A DNA stretch of 42,298 bases from Gammaproteobacteria bacterium (GTDB lineage: Bacteria; Pseudomonadota; Gammaproteobacteria; Steroidobacterales; Steroidobacteraceae). This document shows, one piece after another, positions 17,318 through 26,059 of the stretch; the first letter of the stretch is position 1; each line of letters opens with the position of its first letter. The stretch lies in the NCBI GenBank assembly GCA_027452045.1, contig DAIDHH010000196.1, forward strand, positions 1 to 42,298. The letters run 5' to 3'. Under the pieces are notes generated by a model. The model searched no databases. It was not told the DNA's origin and worked only from the letters and a program-made list of their open reading frames with translations. A program made the translations under genes and the position numbers.

Positions 17318-18430
17318 ATGCCACCGCCACCCACCGCGACCCCCGAGTCCATCGGGCGGGACTTCAGCGACGAGCTGCCCGTGGCGCCCGTGGCGCCCGA
17401 GCAGGGTGGCCTTTTCCGCGCCTTTCTGGCAGGTCCCAGCGGCACTCTGGGCGATGCGTTCGCCAATCTCGAGCGCACGCCCGGCGTGCGGGTCATCGCC
17501 CGTCACCCGCGGCGCAGTCTCCTCGGCGCCCGCATCGACTTTCCCCCGCGCGAGGGCGATGGGTACTGGGAGCTCACGCGGATCGGTGAGGACGTCTACG
17601 TGGTGGTCGCGAACGTTTCCTACAAGAGCTCGCGCCGCGAGCTCGTGCCCGGCGACGGGATGATCCAGTTCTACTTCAAGCTCTCCGGCGATCTCACACT
17701 GGGGGTGAGCCAGACCGAGCCTTTGCGGCTCAATCGGCCGAGCCTGCTCGTGTACTTCCAACCCGTGGGATTCGACATGCACGAGTGGTCCGCGCCGCGG
17801 GTGCGCGAGCGCAGCGTCACCGTCAACGTGCGCACCGACTACCTCATCGAGAACTTCATGTCCTCCGCGGCGCAGCTGCCGCCGCAACTGAGCGCGCTCC
17901 TTCAGGACTCGCCGCGCGAGTTCAACTACTGTCAGCTGCCCCTCAATTCGCGCATGTTCGAGCTCGCGGCGAAGCTCGTCGACAGCGCGTATACGGGAGT
18001 GCTCGCGCTCGTGCACACCGAGGCGCTCATTCTCGAGCTGCTGTGCGCCGCCGTTGCGGAGTTCGGTGCAGTGGCCGCCGCGCCCATCGAGCAATTCAGC
18101 GAGCACGACCTGCGCTGCCTGCACGCCGCGCGCGGGCTGCTGCTCAAGCAGTTCGCCCCGGCGCCGACCATACGACAGGTGGCGAGGGCGGCGGGCATGA
18201 GCGAAACCTCGCTCAAGCGCGGCTTCAAGAGCCTCTTCGGCGAGACCATCTTCGATTTCTCCGTGCGCTGCCGCATGCAGCACGCGCTCACTCTGCTGCG
18301 CGAGCGGCACATGCCGGTCGCGCGGGTCGCGGAGGCGGTCGGGTACAGTCACCAGACCTCGTTCGCGACGGCCTTCCACCGGCACTTCGGCCTGCGTCCC
18401 AAGGATGCGCGGGGCCATCGGACCCGTTGA
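17318..18430 (+). CDS. AraC-family transcriptional regulator
   Basis: 370 residues. The C-terminal 95 residues are the two-helix-turn-helix AraC domain: IRQVARAAGMSETSLKRGFKSLFGETIFDFSVRCRMQHALTLL, then VARVAEAVGYSHQTSFATAFHRHFGLRPKDAR. The N-terminal part (residues 55-260) is a sensor domain with an AraC-like beta barrel region (VYVVVANVSYKSSRRELVPGDGMIQFYFKL) and no recognised ligand motif. It is probably an activator of the divergent dehydrogenase gene and of the downstream methyltransferase-permease-sox genes, responding to a betaine or methylated amine; this is inferred from position only. The ATG at 17318 follows a possible operator by seven bases and has no obvious ribosome site, so the start is uncertain. 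Confidence 0.88.
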   Translation: MPPPPTATPESIGRDFSDELPVAPVAPEQGGLFRAFLAGPSGTLGDAFANLERTPGVRVIARHPRRSLLGARIDFPPREGDGYWELTRIGEDVYVVVANVSYKSSRRELVPGDGMIQFYFKLSGDLTLGVSQTEPLRLNRPSLLVYFQPVGFDMHEWSAPRVRERSVTVNVRTDYLIENFMSSAAQLPPQLSALLQDSPREFNYCQLPLNSRMFELAAKLVDSAYTGVLALVHTEALILELLCAAVAEFGAVAAAPIEQFSEHDLRCLHAARGLLLKQFAPAPTIRQVARAAGMSETSLKRGFKSLFGETIFDFSVRCRMQHALTLLRERHMPVARVAEAVGYSHQTSFATAFHRHFGLRPKDARGHRTR

Positions 18431-18479
18431 AGGCGCGTGCCCACCGCCACCGTCCCTGCGTGCGCGGGGCCTCGGGTGG

Positions 18480-18501
18480 GGCCGCCCGAAACCCAAGTTC
18501 C
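18480..18501 (+). promoter_or_regulatory. Possible operator, second copy, before the methyltransferase gene
   Basis: GGCCGCCCGAAACCCAAGTTCC repeats the sequence at 17288-17310 with small changes. Downstream, GGTATGGT (-10-like TATGGT at 18548-18553) lacks a recognisable -35, as expected of an activator-dependent promoter. The methyltransferase ATG follows at 18578 after a GAGGCGG ribosome site. Confidence 0.3.
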
Positions 18502-18577
18502 TAGCAAGCGCGCCTGAGCGCCAAGCATCGCGAATGGGCAACTGCGGTATGGTCGGCGGCACTTCTCGAGGCGGATC

Positions 18578-20107
18578 ATGAAACCCAGTCGTCGCCACCC
18601 GGGGCAGGGCAGTCGGCCGAGCGCGCAGGCTCGCCCGAGCGCCTATCGGCAGCTGCGCAATCCGTTTGCGCCGCAGGGTGTCTTTTCCGAGGACGCGGTC
18701 GCGGCGATCCACGAGAAGGCTCTGCAGGTCAACGAGACGCTCGGCATCAAGGTGCTGCTGCCGGAGGCGCGCGCGCTCTACCGGCAGGCGGGCGCGCTGG
18801 TGGACGAAGAGACGCAGATCGTGCGCATCGGGCGCGAGATCATCGCCGAGGCCCTCAAGTGCTGCCCCCGCTCCTTCAATGGCCTCGGGGGCGACCCGCG
18901 GCGTACCGTCGACTTCACGCCGGGGTCGCTCGTCTTCCTCGGGGGCTCGAGCTGCCCGAACGTCAGCGACCTCGAGCGCGGCCGCCGGCCCGGCACACTC
19001 GCGGACTATGTCGAGCTGATCAAGATCTGCCAGCGCTTCGATGTGCTGCATCTCTCGGGCAACTACACCGAGGCACAGGATGTACCGGTGCACTTGCGCC
19101 ATTACGCGGCGATGCGCGCACAGCTGACGTTGTCCGACAAGATGCCGTTCGTGCACTCGCGCGGCCGGGAGCAGGTGGAGGACGCCTTCGCCATGATCCG
19201 CCTGGCACGCGGGCTCGATGAGCGGCAGTTCCGCCAGGCGGTGTACGCTCACACCGTGATCAACAGCAACTCCCCGCGCGTGCTCGACAACTCCATGGCC
19301 CAGGGGCTGATCGATTTCGCCCGCAACGGGCAGGTGACGATCGTGACCCCGTTCTGCCTCGCCGGCGCCATGGCACCCATCACCATCGCGGGGGCCCTGA
19401 CGCTGCAGCACGCCGAGGCGCTCGCGGGCATCACCCTCGCGCAGCTGGCTCATCCGGGCGCGCCGGTGCTCTACGGCAGCTTCCTGTCCAACGTGGACAT
19501 GAAATCAGGCTCGCCCGCCTTCGGCACACCCACCCACCTGCAGGCGACCCTCGGGGCCGGGCAGCTCGCCCGCCTGGTGGGCCTGCCATGGCGGGCCGGC
19601 GCCGGCACCGCGGCCAACGTCGTCGATGCCCAGGCCGCCTGGGAGACACAATTCTCGCTGTGGGCGAGCGTGCTCGCCGGCGCTACCCTATGCATCCACG
19701 CGGCGGGCTGGATGGAAGGCGGATTGACGCATTCCTACGAAAAGCTGATCGCGGACATCGAGGTGCTGCAGATGTTCGCGGAGCTGTGCGTGGCGCCGCC
19801 GGCCGATGAGGACGCGATCGGATTCGAGGCCATCGCCGAAGTGCAGCCCGGAGGACATTTCTTCGCCGCGGCGCACACCATGGCACGCTACCGCACGGCG
19901 TTCTACGAGCCGCTGGTGGCGGATACGGCCAATTTCGGCACCTGGACGGAGCAGGGCGCGCGCACCGCGACGGTCCGGGCCCACGAGAAGTGGAAACAGG
20001 CGCTCTCGCAATACACGCCGCCGCCGGCCGCCGAGGCCTGCGCCGCGGCGCTCGATGCGTTCATCGAGCGCCGCACGAAAGAGGGCGGCGCGCCGCCGCT
20101 CTCCTGA
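18578..20107 (+). CDS. MttB-family (trimethylamine/betaine) corrinoid methyltransferase, non-pyrrolysine type
   Basis: 509 residues matching the COG5598 trimethylamine methyltransferase family. Segments include FSEDAVAAIHEKALQVNETLGIKVLLPEARALY, VFLGGSSCPNVSDLERGRR, INSNSPRVLDNSMAQGLIDFARNGQ, TPFCLAGAMAPITIAGALTLQHAEALAGITLAQLAHPG and GAATLCIHAAGW-like LAGATLCIHAAGW. There is no in-frame TAG, so it is the pyrrolysine-free class. Known members of that class (MtgB on glycine betaine, MtpB on proline betaine) move one methyl from a quaternary amine to a corrinoid protein. No corrinoid-binding protein or reactivase is encoded in the window. It starts the run mttB-permease-soxBDAG, with the permease 13 bases behind. 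The substrate is inferred to be a betaine; which one is open. Confidence 0.85.
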   Translation: MKPSRRHPGQGSRPSAQARPSAYRQLRNPFAPQGVFSEDAVAAIHEKALQVNETLGIKVLLPEARALYRQAGALVDEETQIVRIGREIIAEALKCCPRSFNGLGGDPRRTVDFTPGSLVFLGGSSCPNVSDLERGRRPGTLADYVELIKICQRFDVLHLSGNYTEAQDVPVHLRHYAAMRAQLTLSDKMPFVHSRGREQVEDAFAMIRLARGLDERQFRQAVYAHTVINSNSPRVLDNSMAQGLIDFARNGQVTIVTPFCLAGAMAPITIAGALTLQHAEALAGITLAQLAHPGAPVLYGSFLSNVDMKSGSPAFGTPTHLQATLGAGQLARLVGLPWRAGAGTAANVVDAQAAWETQFSLWASVLAGATLCIHAAGWMEGGLTHSYEKLIADIEVLQMFAELCVAPPADEDAIGFEAIAEVQPGGHFFAAAHTMARYRTAFYEPLVADTANFGTWTEQGARTATVRAHEKWKQALSQYTPPPAAEACAAALDAFIERRTKEGGAPPLS

Positions 20108-20120
20108 GGCCGGGTCCGCG

Positions 20121-21506
20121 ATGGCAAGCGCATTCCAGGCGGAACGTCACAGCATCGATTTCATTCCGCTCACCGAGCGCTACGGCACGCCCGCGAGGCT
20201 GTTCACGCTCTGGTTCAGCGTCAATCTGCACATTCTGGGTGTTGCGCTCGGCGCGCTGGGCGTCGCCGCGGGTCTCACGCTCGGGCAGGCGATCATCGCC
20301 TATGCGCTCGGCAACGCAGTCGGCACGTTCATCATGGCCGCGCACGCGGCGCAGGGCCCGCAGCTCGGCATCCCGCAGATGATCCAGAGTCGCGCGCAAT
20401 TCGGAGTTCTCGGCGCGGCGCTCCCCCTGGTGGCGGTTGTCGTGATGTACGTGCTGTACACGGCCGCGGACCTGCTGATCATGCAGGGCACGATGCACTC
20501 GCTGTTCTCACTCGGGCGCAACGGGTCGCTCGTGGCGGTTGCGCTCGCAACGCTGGTCATCGCCTACATCGGCTATGAGCTCATTCATCGCATCGGCAAA
20601 GTGATGACGTTCCTGATGAGCGCGCTGTTCGCAGCAGCCACGGTGCTGCTCATCGTGCGCCATCCGGGCGCGGCCGCCGTGGTGCCGCGACCGGCGCAAA
20701 TGGGCGCGGCGTTCTCACTCGCGCTCGCGCAGGCGGCGTCCTGGTCATTCAGCTACGGACCTTACGTCGCCGATTACTCCCGGTATCTGCCGGCGGACGT
20801 CTCGCCGGCAAGGACTTTCTGGAGCACTGCGCTCGGGTGCTTTCTCGGCTCGACGCTGATCATGGCATTCGGCGCGTACCTGGCCTCGAGCACGCCGGAT
20901 CTGGGCGCGAATCCAGCCGCCGAGGTGACCGGACTGTTCGGACCGTTGCAGCCCCTGGCGCAGCTGCTGTTGCTCGTGGCGATCGTGTACGGCAACGTCA
21001 TGAACCTGTACAGCGCCTACATGTCCAGCTCGACCATCTTCTCGGGCTTTCACCGAATGCGCAGCATGGGCAGCGCGGGCAAGCTCGCGGTGATGTCCGC
21101 CACCATGGTGGCGGCAATCACGGTGTCGATCGCCTCGGAGGGCAATTTCCAGGGCTACTTCGCCAACGTGCTGAGCGCGCTCATCTACATGCTCGTGCCC
21201 TGGAGCGCGATCAACCTCGCCGACTTCTATCTGGTGCGCAAGGGTCACTATGACATCGGCGCCATGTACGATCTCGAGGGCTGCTACGGTGCGTACCGCT
21301 GGCGTACGATCGCGGTGTTCCTGATCGGTATCGTTGCGCAGGAGCCGTTCATGAGCTTCACGTTCTATCACGGCTGGGTGGCCGCGCGCCTGGGCGCGGA
21401 CATCGCCTGGGTGCCGGGCTTTTTGATCCCGGGCGCGCTCTATGTGTGGATCGAGCGTGGCCGGGCCCTGCAACCGAGCCTCGCGCCCCCGGATTCCGCT
21501 GCCTGA
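20121..21506 (+). CDS. NCS1-family permease (purine-cytosine permease-like)
   Basis: 461 residues with about twelve membrane segments. The N-terminal IDFIPLTERYGTPARLFTLWFSVNLHILGVALGAL and the later YGPYVADYSRYLP are typical of nucleobase:cation symporter-1 transporters. The start at 20121 has GAGG nearby; the open frame extends upstream to 19806, but that part overlaps the methyltransferase gene in another frame. It lies between the methyltransferase and soxB genes with gaps of 13 and 18 bases, so it should import the substrate of that pathway. NCS1 members mostly carry nitrogen heterocycles (cytosine, allantoin, hydantoins and, as I recall, urocanate in Pseudomonas hut loci). An NCS1 protein is not the expected glycine-betaine carrier (BCCT or ABC), which bears on the substrate question. 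Confidence 0.85.
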   Translation: MASAFQAERHSIDFIPLTERYGTPARLFTLWFSVNLHILGVALGALGVAAGLTLGQAIIAYALGNAVGTFIMAAHAAQGPQLGIPQMIQSRAQFGVLGAALPLVAVVVMYVLYTAADLLIMQGTMHSLFSLGRNGSLVAVALATLVIAYIGYELIHRIGKVMTFLMSALFAAATVLLIVRHPGAAAVVPRPAQMGAAFSLALAQAASWSFSYGPYVADYSRYLPADVSPARTFWSTALGCFLGSTLIMAFGAYLASSTPDLGANPAAEVTGLFGPLQPLAQLLLLVAIVYGNVMNLYSAYMSSSTIFSGFHRMRSMGSAGKLAVMSATMVAAITVSIASEGNFQGYFANVLSALIYMLVPWSAINLADFYLVRKGHYDIGAMYDLEGCYGAYRWRTIAVFLIGIVAQEPFMSFTFYHGWVAARLGADIAWVPGFLIPGALYVWIERGRALQPSLAPPDSAA

Positions 21507-21524
21507 CGCCCCCCGCCCGCGCTC

Positions 21525-22781
21525 ATGCTCCGCTACTCCCTTTCCCGGCTCGTTCGCCATGCGCTCACGGACCGGCCCTGGTCGCGCGCCTGGCGGGAGG
21601 CGAAGCCGCGAAATCGATACGATGTCGTCATCATCGGCGGTGGCGGCCATGGATTGGCGACCGCCTACTATCTGGCCGCCAATCACGGCATCCGCCGGGT
21701 CGCGGTGCTCGAGCGCTCCTACCTTGGCGCCGGCAACGTCGGGCGCAACACGACGCTGGTGCGATCGAACTACATGATGAACGGCAGTACGCAGTTCTTC
21801 GAGTTCTCGCTGAAGCTGTGGGAAGGGCTGTCGCAGGAGCTCAATTTCAACGTGATGCTGTCACAGCGAGGGCAGATCGTGCTGGCACACTCCCCCGCGC
21901 AGATGGATGGGCTCGCCCGCCGGGGCAACACCATGCTGCTCAACGGCATCGAGGCCGAGCTCCTCGATCGGGGGCAGGTGCAGCACCTGCTGCCCTATCT
22001 GGATTACTCGCCGGCGGCGCGCTTCCCCATCGCGGGCGGCCTCCTGCAGCGGCGCGCCGGGACCGTCCGCCACGATGCGGTCGCGTGGGGCTATGCGCGC
22101 GCAGCCGACGCACTCGGGGTCGACATCATCGAAGGCTGCGAGGTCACCGCAATCATGCACGACTCGAGCGGCGCACATGGGGTCGAGACGAGCCGCGGCA
22201 GGATTCTGGCGGATCGAGTCGCGATCTCCGTCGCCGGGCACTCCTCCCAGGTTGCGGCCATGGCGGGTCTCGAGCTCCCGATCGAGAGCCACCTGCTGCA
22301 GGCCTTCGTGACCGAGCCCATCAAGCCCTTCGTCGACCACGTGATCTCCTTCGGCGCGGAGCTCTTTTACATCTCCCAGTCGGACAAGGGCGGTCTCGTG
22401 TTTGGCGGGCACATCGATGGCTTCAACAGCTTCACCCAGCGCGGCCAGTTCCCGAAGGTAGAGGGCGTGGCGCAGTGCGCCCTCGCCCTGATCCCCGGCA
22501 TGTCGCGGCTGAAGCTGCTGCGGCATTGGGCGGGCATCCAGGACATGACCCCCGACGGCGCTCCGTTCATCTGCCGCACGCCAGTGCGAAACCTGTATTT
22601 CAACGGTGGCTGGTGCTACCAGGGGTTCAAGGCGACGCCCGCGGCCGGCTGGTGCCTCGCCGATACGATCGCGCGCGATGAAGAGCATCCTCTCGTGCGC
22701 TGCTATGGGCTCGGGCGCTTCGCGCAGGGGGGCGCGAGCCTCGATGAGTATGGTCATGGCCACTGGACCTACAGGCACTGA
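21525..22781 (+). CDS. soxB: Sarcosine oxidase-like beta subunit
   Basis: 418 residues with the SoxB-specific start MLRYSLSRLVRHAL, an FAD motif IIGGGGHGLATAYYL (residues 36-50), GRNTTLVRSNY, and His183 in AGTVRHDAVAWGYARAADALG, which matches the covalent-FMN histidine of heterotetrameric sarcosine oxidases. In those enzymes the beta subunit oxidises the N-methyl amino acid at FAD and passes electrons to FMN and oxygen. Two regions differ from the SoxB I remember: SNYMMNGSTQFFEF where SNYLWDEAA is usual, and NGGWCYQGFKATP where CGWGTGGFKATP is usual. Both lie near the flavin site, so a different amine substrate is plausible. soxD follows four bases later. Confidence 0.88.
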   Translation: MLRYSLSRLVRHALTDRPWSRAWREAKPRNRYDVVIIGGGGHGLATAYYLAANHGIRRVAVLERSYLGAGNVGRNTTLVRSNYMMNGSTQFFEFSLKLWEGLSQELNFNVMLSQRGQIVLAHSPAQMDGLARRGNTMLLNGIEAELLDRGQVQHLLPYLDYSPAARFPIAGGLLQRRAGTVRHDAVAWGYARAADALGVDIIEGCEVTAIMHDSSGAHGVETSRGRILADRVAISVAGHSSQVAAMAGLELPIESHLLQAFVTEPIKPFVDHVISFGAELFYISQSDKGGLVFGGHIDGFNSFTQRGQFPKVEGVAQCALALIPGMSRLKLLRHWAGIQDMTPDGAPFICRTPVRNLYFNGGWCYQGFKATPAAGWCLADTIARDEEHPLVRCYGLGRFAQGGASLDEYGHGHWTYRH

Positions 22782-22784
22782 AGC

Positions 22785-23078
22785 ATGCTGCGCATCGAGT
22801 GCCCACTTTGCGGCGAACGTCCCTACACCGAGTATCGTTATGGCGGCGATGCAGACAAGCGCCGGCCGATGCACGGCGCCGGGGGCATCGAGGCCTGGCA
22901 CGACCATCTGTTCCTTTTCGACAACCCCAAGGGTCCGCACCGGGAGTTCTGGCAGCACGTCCAGGGGTGCCGCCAGTGGCTCCTCGTCGTGCGTGACACG
23001 GCGACCAACATCGTGGCGGAGGTGGCATTGGCGAGGGATGCGCGGGGAATGGACCGGCAAGGCCCGGGCGAACGATGA
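22785..23078 (+). CDS. soxD: Sarcosine oxidase-like delta subunit
   Basis: 97 residues, the usual size. It begins MLRIECPLCGERPYTEYRYGGDADKRRP, a SoxD signature whose CPLC pair, with later His and Cys residues (HDHLF, VQGC), binds zinc. Tail WLLVVRDTATNIV matches the family. It is a small structural subunit of the four-subunit oxidase. It starts four bases after the soxB stop, and its stop overlaps the soxA start (ATGA). Confidence 0.9.
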   Translation: MLRIECPLCGERPYTEYRYGGDADKRRPMHGAGGIEAWHDHLFLFDNPKGPHREFWQHVQGCRQWLLVVRDTATNIVAEVALARDARGMDRQGPGER

Positions 23079-26059
23079 GCGCAGGATCGCACCGAGTGCG
23101 CTCGGGCGGGCGCATCGATCGCCGCGAGCCCCGGGCGTTTTCCCTCGATGGCCGGCGGTTGACCGGTTACCGGGGTGACACACTCGCCTCGGCGCTGCTC
23201 GCGGCGGGCGTGGCGGTGGTGGGCCGGAGCTTCAAGTACCATCGGCCTCGTGGTTTCGTCACGGCAGGCGTGGACGATCCGAATGGGCTGTTCACCCTGG
23301 GCACGGGTGGTCGCGCCGAGCCCAACGCGCAGGGCACCGTGGTGCAGCTTACGGACGGGCTGCGTGCCGCATCCCAGAATGCCTGGCCGTCGGTGCGCTT
23401 CGATGTCGGCGCGATCAACTCCTGGTTCGCGCCCGTGCTGCAGGCGGGCTTTTACTACAAGACGTTCATGGGACCGACCCGGCGCGCGTGGATGTTCTAC
23501 GAGCGCTTCATCCGCCGGGCCGCTGGCCTCGGCGCGGCCCGTCATGACCCCGACCCGGATCGCTACGAAACGCGCCACCTCTTCACCGATGTGCTGGTCA
23601 TTGGCGCCGGTCCGGCCGGGCTCAGCGCGGCGCTCGTCGCCGGGAGAGCCGGAGCGCGTGTGCTGCTCATCGAGCAGGACGGGCTGCTCGGCGGCACCCT
23701 GCTCAGCGATCCGGTGGACGGGCAGACCGAGTCATGGCGCGTACGGCTGGAGGCCGAGCTCGAGTCGCTCCCAGACGTGCGGATCCTGAGGCACACCACC
23801 GCCCTGGGCCTCTACGACGGCAACACCGTCATCCTGCTCACGCGGCGCGATCACTGCGCGCCGGATCCCGTGCAGGGCGAGGCGCTGCAGATCGTCACTA
23901 CCGTGCGGGCGAAGACGGTGATTCAGAGCACGGGTGCGATCGAGAGGCCTCTCGTATTCCCGGACAACGACCGCCCCGGGGTCATGACGGCTTCCGCCGT
24001 ACGGACCTATCTCAACCGCTATGCGGTGGCCTGCGGCCGGAACGCCGTGGTTCTCACCAACAACGACAGCGCGTACGCGGCGGCCTTCGATCTGGCGCCG
24101 CGGATCGATCGGGTGACCGTGATCGATGTGCGCCGCGCCATCCATCCGGCACTTGCGACGCAGGCGGCGTCATTGGGTGTCGAGGTACATGCGGCCACGG
24201 CGGTGACCGGCGTGCTCGGTCGCACACGGGTGCGGGGCGTCACCTTGACGCCCATCGACGGCGCGAGAGGTCGCTCGGCGGCGTGCGACCTCTTGTGCAT
24301 GTCGGGAGGCTGGTCGCCGCTGGTTCACCTGAGCTCTCATGGCGGCATCAAGCCTCGCTATCAGGCGGACAGCGCCGCCTTCGTTCCAGGGGGCTACGCA
24401 CCGGGACACTTTGGCGCGGGCGCGCTCACCGGGCGCTTCTCGCTCGGCGAAGCAGTGGCGACCGGGTGGCAGGCGGGAGTGCGGGCGGCGGCGGACTGCG
24501 GCTTCGAGCGCGCGGCGGGAGAGGCGCCGACGCTGCCGGAGGGTGCGCCGTGGGACACGGCGAATCATCGCATCGAGCCCGTCTGGACATTGGGCGGCGC
24601 ACGCGCCGCCAAGGCGGCCTTCGTCGACTTTCAGAACGATGTGACGGTGCGCGACCTCGAGATCGCGCACCAGGAAGGCTACGAGTCAGTGGAGCACCTG
24701 AAGCGCTTCACGACGCTCGGCATGGGCACCGATCAGGGCAAGACGAGCAACATCAACGCGCTCGCGATCATGGCGGGCCTGCGGGGCATCGAGTTGGCCG
24801 AGGCCGGCACCACGACGTTTCGACCGCCATTCGTGCCCGCGCGGCTCGGCGCGTTGGCCGGCCGGCACGTCGGCCGGCATTTCCGCCCCGTCAGGCGCTC
24901 GCCCCTGCATGCATGGCACCTCGGCCATGGGGCCGAGATGATCGAGGCGGGCCCCTGGCTGCGGCCCTGGTATTACCGCTGGGCGGGGCAGACCGTGGAG
25001 CTCGCCTACCTGGAGGAAATGCGACGGGTCCGTGAGGCGGTCGGCCTGTCAGATGTCTCGACGCTCGGCAAGATCGATGTCCAGGGTCCCGATGCGGCCG
25101 AGTTTCTCGACCGCCTCTACGTGAACGGCTTTGCACGGCTGCCGGTGGGCAAGGCGCGCTATGGGGTGATGTTGAACGATGCCGGCACCATTTTTGATGA
25201 CGGCACCACCACGCGTCTCGCCGAGACGCGCTATTTCATGACGACCACCACCGCCGGGGCCGCTGAAGTCATGTCCTGGCTGGAGTTCCTCGCGCAGACC
25301 GCCTGGCCCGAGCTGCGGGTGCACGTGTCGTCCGTGACGGATGAGTGGGCGGGGATCGCCGTGGCTGGACCGAAGGCGCGGGCGGTCCTCGAGCGGGCCC
25401 TGCCCGGGTGCGACGTGTCGAATGACGCCCTGCCTCACATGGGGTGCCTCGAGATCGAGTGGGATCGCGTGCCGGTGCGGCTCATCCGGCTTAGCTTCTC
25501 CGGCGAGCTGGCGTACGAGCTGTACGTTCCCGCCGACTACGGTACGGCCTTCTGGGAACATCTGCTCTCGAGCGGCGAGCCCTGCGGCATGCGGCCCTAC
25601 GGGCTCGAAGCGCTGGCGTCGCTGCGCATCGAGAAGGGTCACATCGCCGGTGCGGAGCTCGATCCGCGCCTCACTTTGAATGACCTCGGTCTCGGGCGCA
25701 TGGCGCGGCCCGAGAAGCCCTTCATAGGCCGCGAGCTCGCGGCGCGGCCGCTGTTGAATGTTCCCGAACGTCCGTCGCTGGTGGGGATCGAGTGCCTGGA
25801 GCCGGGGCCGCGGCTGCGCGGGGGCGCGATCCTGTTCGCCGCCTCGGATGAGATGAAGGGTCATGGGCGGGGCTATGTCACCTCCGTCACCTGGTCGCCG
25901 ACGCTCGGCAAATTCATTGCCCTCGGCCTCTACGCCGGGGGCCTGCAGCACCTCGGCGAGGAGATCGTCTGCGCCTTTCCGCTGTACGGCGAGCGGGTGA
26001 GGGCACGGATCACCTCGCCGGTCTTCCTGGACCCGAAAGGAGAGCGTCTGCATGCTTGA
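23075..26059 (+). CDS. soxA: Sarcosine oxidase-like alpha subunit
   Basis: 994 residues, normal for SoxA. The order is an N-terminal ferredoxin-fold domain (SGGRIDRREPRAFSLDG, DTLASALLAAGVAVVGRSFKYHRPRG), then INSWFAPVLQAGFYYKTFMGP, an NAD-binding domain with VIGAGPAGLSAALVAGRAGARV, and a C-terminal GcvT-type folate domain (YGLEALASLRIEKGHI). In the family this subunit binds NAD and tetrahydrofolate and takes the formaldehyde released at the beta subunit, making 5,10-methylene-THF. It overlaps soxD by four bases and soxG by eight, so the four subunits are translationally coupled. There are no signs of damage. Confidence 0.93.
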   Translation: MSAGSHRVRSGGRIDRREPRAFSLDGRRLTGYRGDTLASALLAAGVAVVGRSFKYHRPRGFVTAGVDDPNGLFTLGTGGRAEPNAQGTVVQLTDGLRAASQNAWPSVRFDVGAINSWFAPVLQAGFYYKTFMGPTRRAWMFYERFIRRAAGLGAARHDPDPDRYETRHLFTDVLVIGAGPAGLSAALVAGRAGARVLLIEQDGLLGGTLLSDPVDGQTESWRVRLEAELESLPDVRILRHTTALGLYDGNTVILLTRRDHCAPDPVQGEALQIVTTVRAKTVIQSTGAIERPLVFPDNDRPGVMTASAVRTYLNRYAVACGRNAVVLTNNDSAYAAAFDLAPRIDRVTVIDVRRAIHPALATQAASLGVEVHAATAVTGVLGRTRVRGVTLTPIDGARGRSAACDLLCMSGGWSPLVHLSSHGGIKPRYQADSAAFVPGGYAPGHFGAGALTGRFSLGEAVATGWQAGVRAAADCGFERAAGEAPTLPEGAPWDTANHRIEPVWTLGGARAAKAAFVDFQNDVTVRDLEIAHQEGYESVEHLKRFTTLGMGTDQGKTSNINALAIMAGLRGIELAEAGTTTFRPPFVPARLGALAGRHVGRHFRPVRRSPLHAWHLGHGAEMIEAGPWLRPWYYRWAGQTVELAYLEEMRRVREAVGLSDVSTLGKIDVQGPDAAEFLDRLYVNGFARLPVGKARYGVMLNDAGTIFDDGTTTRLAETRYFMTTTTAGAAEVMSWLEFLAQTAWPELRVHVSSVTDEWAGIAVAGPKARAVLERALPGCDVSNDALPHMGCLEIEWDRVPVRLIRLSFSGELAYELYVPADYGTAFWEHLLSSGEPCGMRPYGLEALASLRIEKGHIAGAELDPRLTLNDLGLGRMARPEKPFIGRELAARPLLNVPERPSLVGIECLEPGPRLRGGAILFAASDEMKGHGRGYVTSVTWSPTLGKFIALGLYAGGLQHLGEEIVCAFPLYGERVRARITSPVFLDPKGERLHA

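Noticed and set aside
18578-20107. Pyrrolysine-containing trimethylamine methyltransferase
   Set aside because: The frame has no internal TAG codon and is of normal length.
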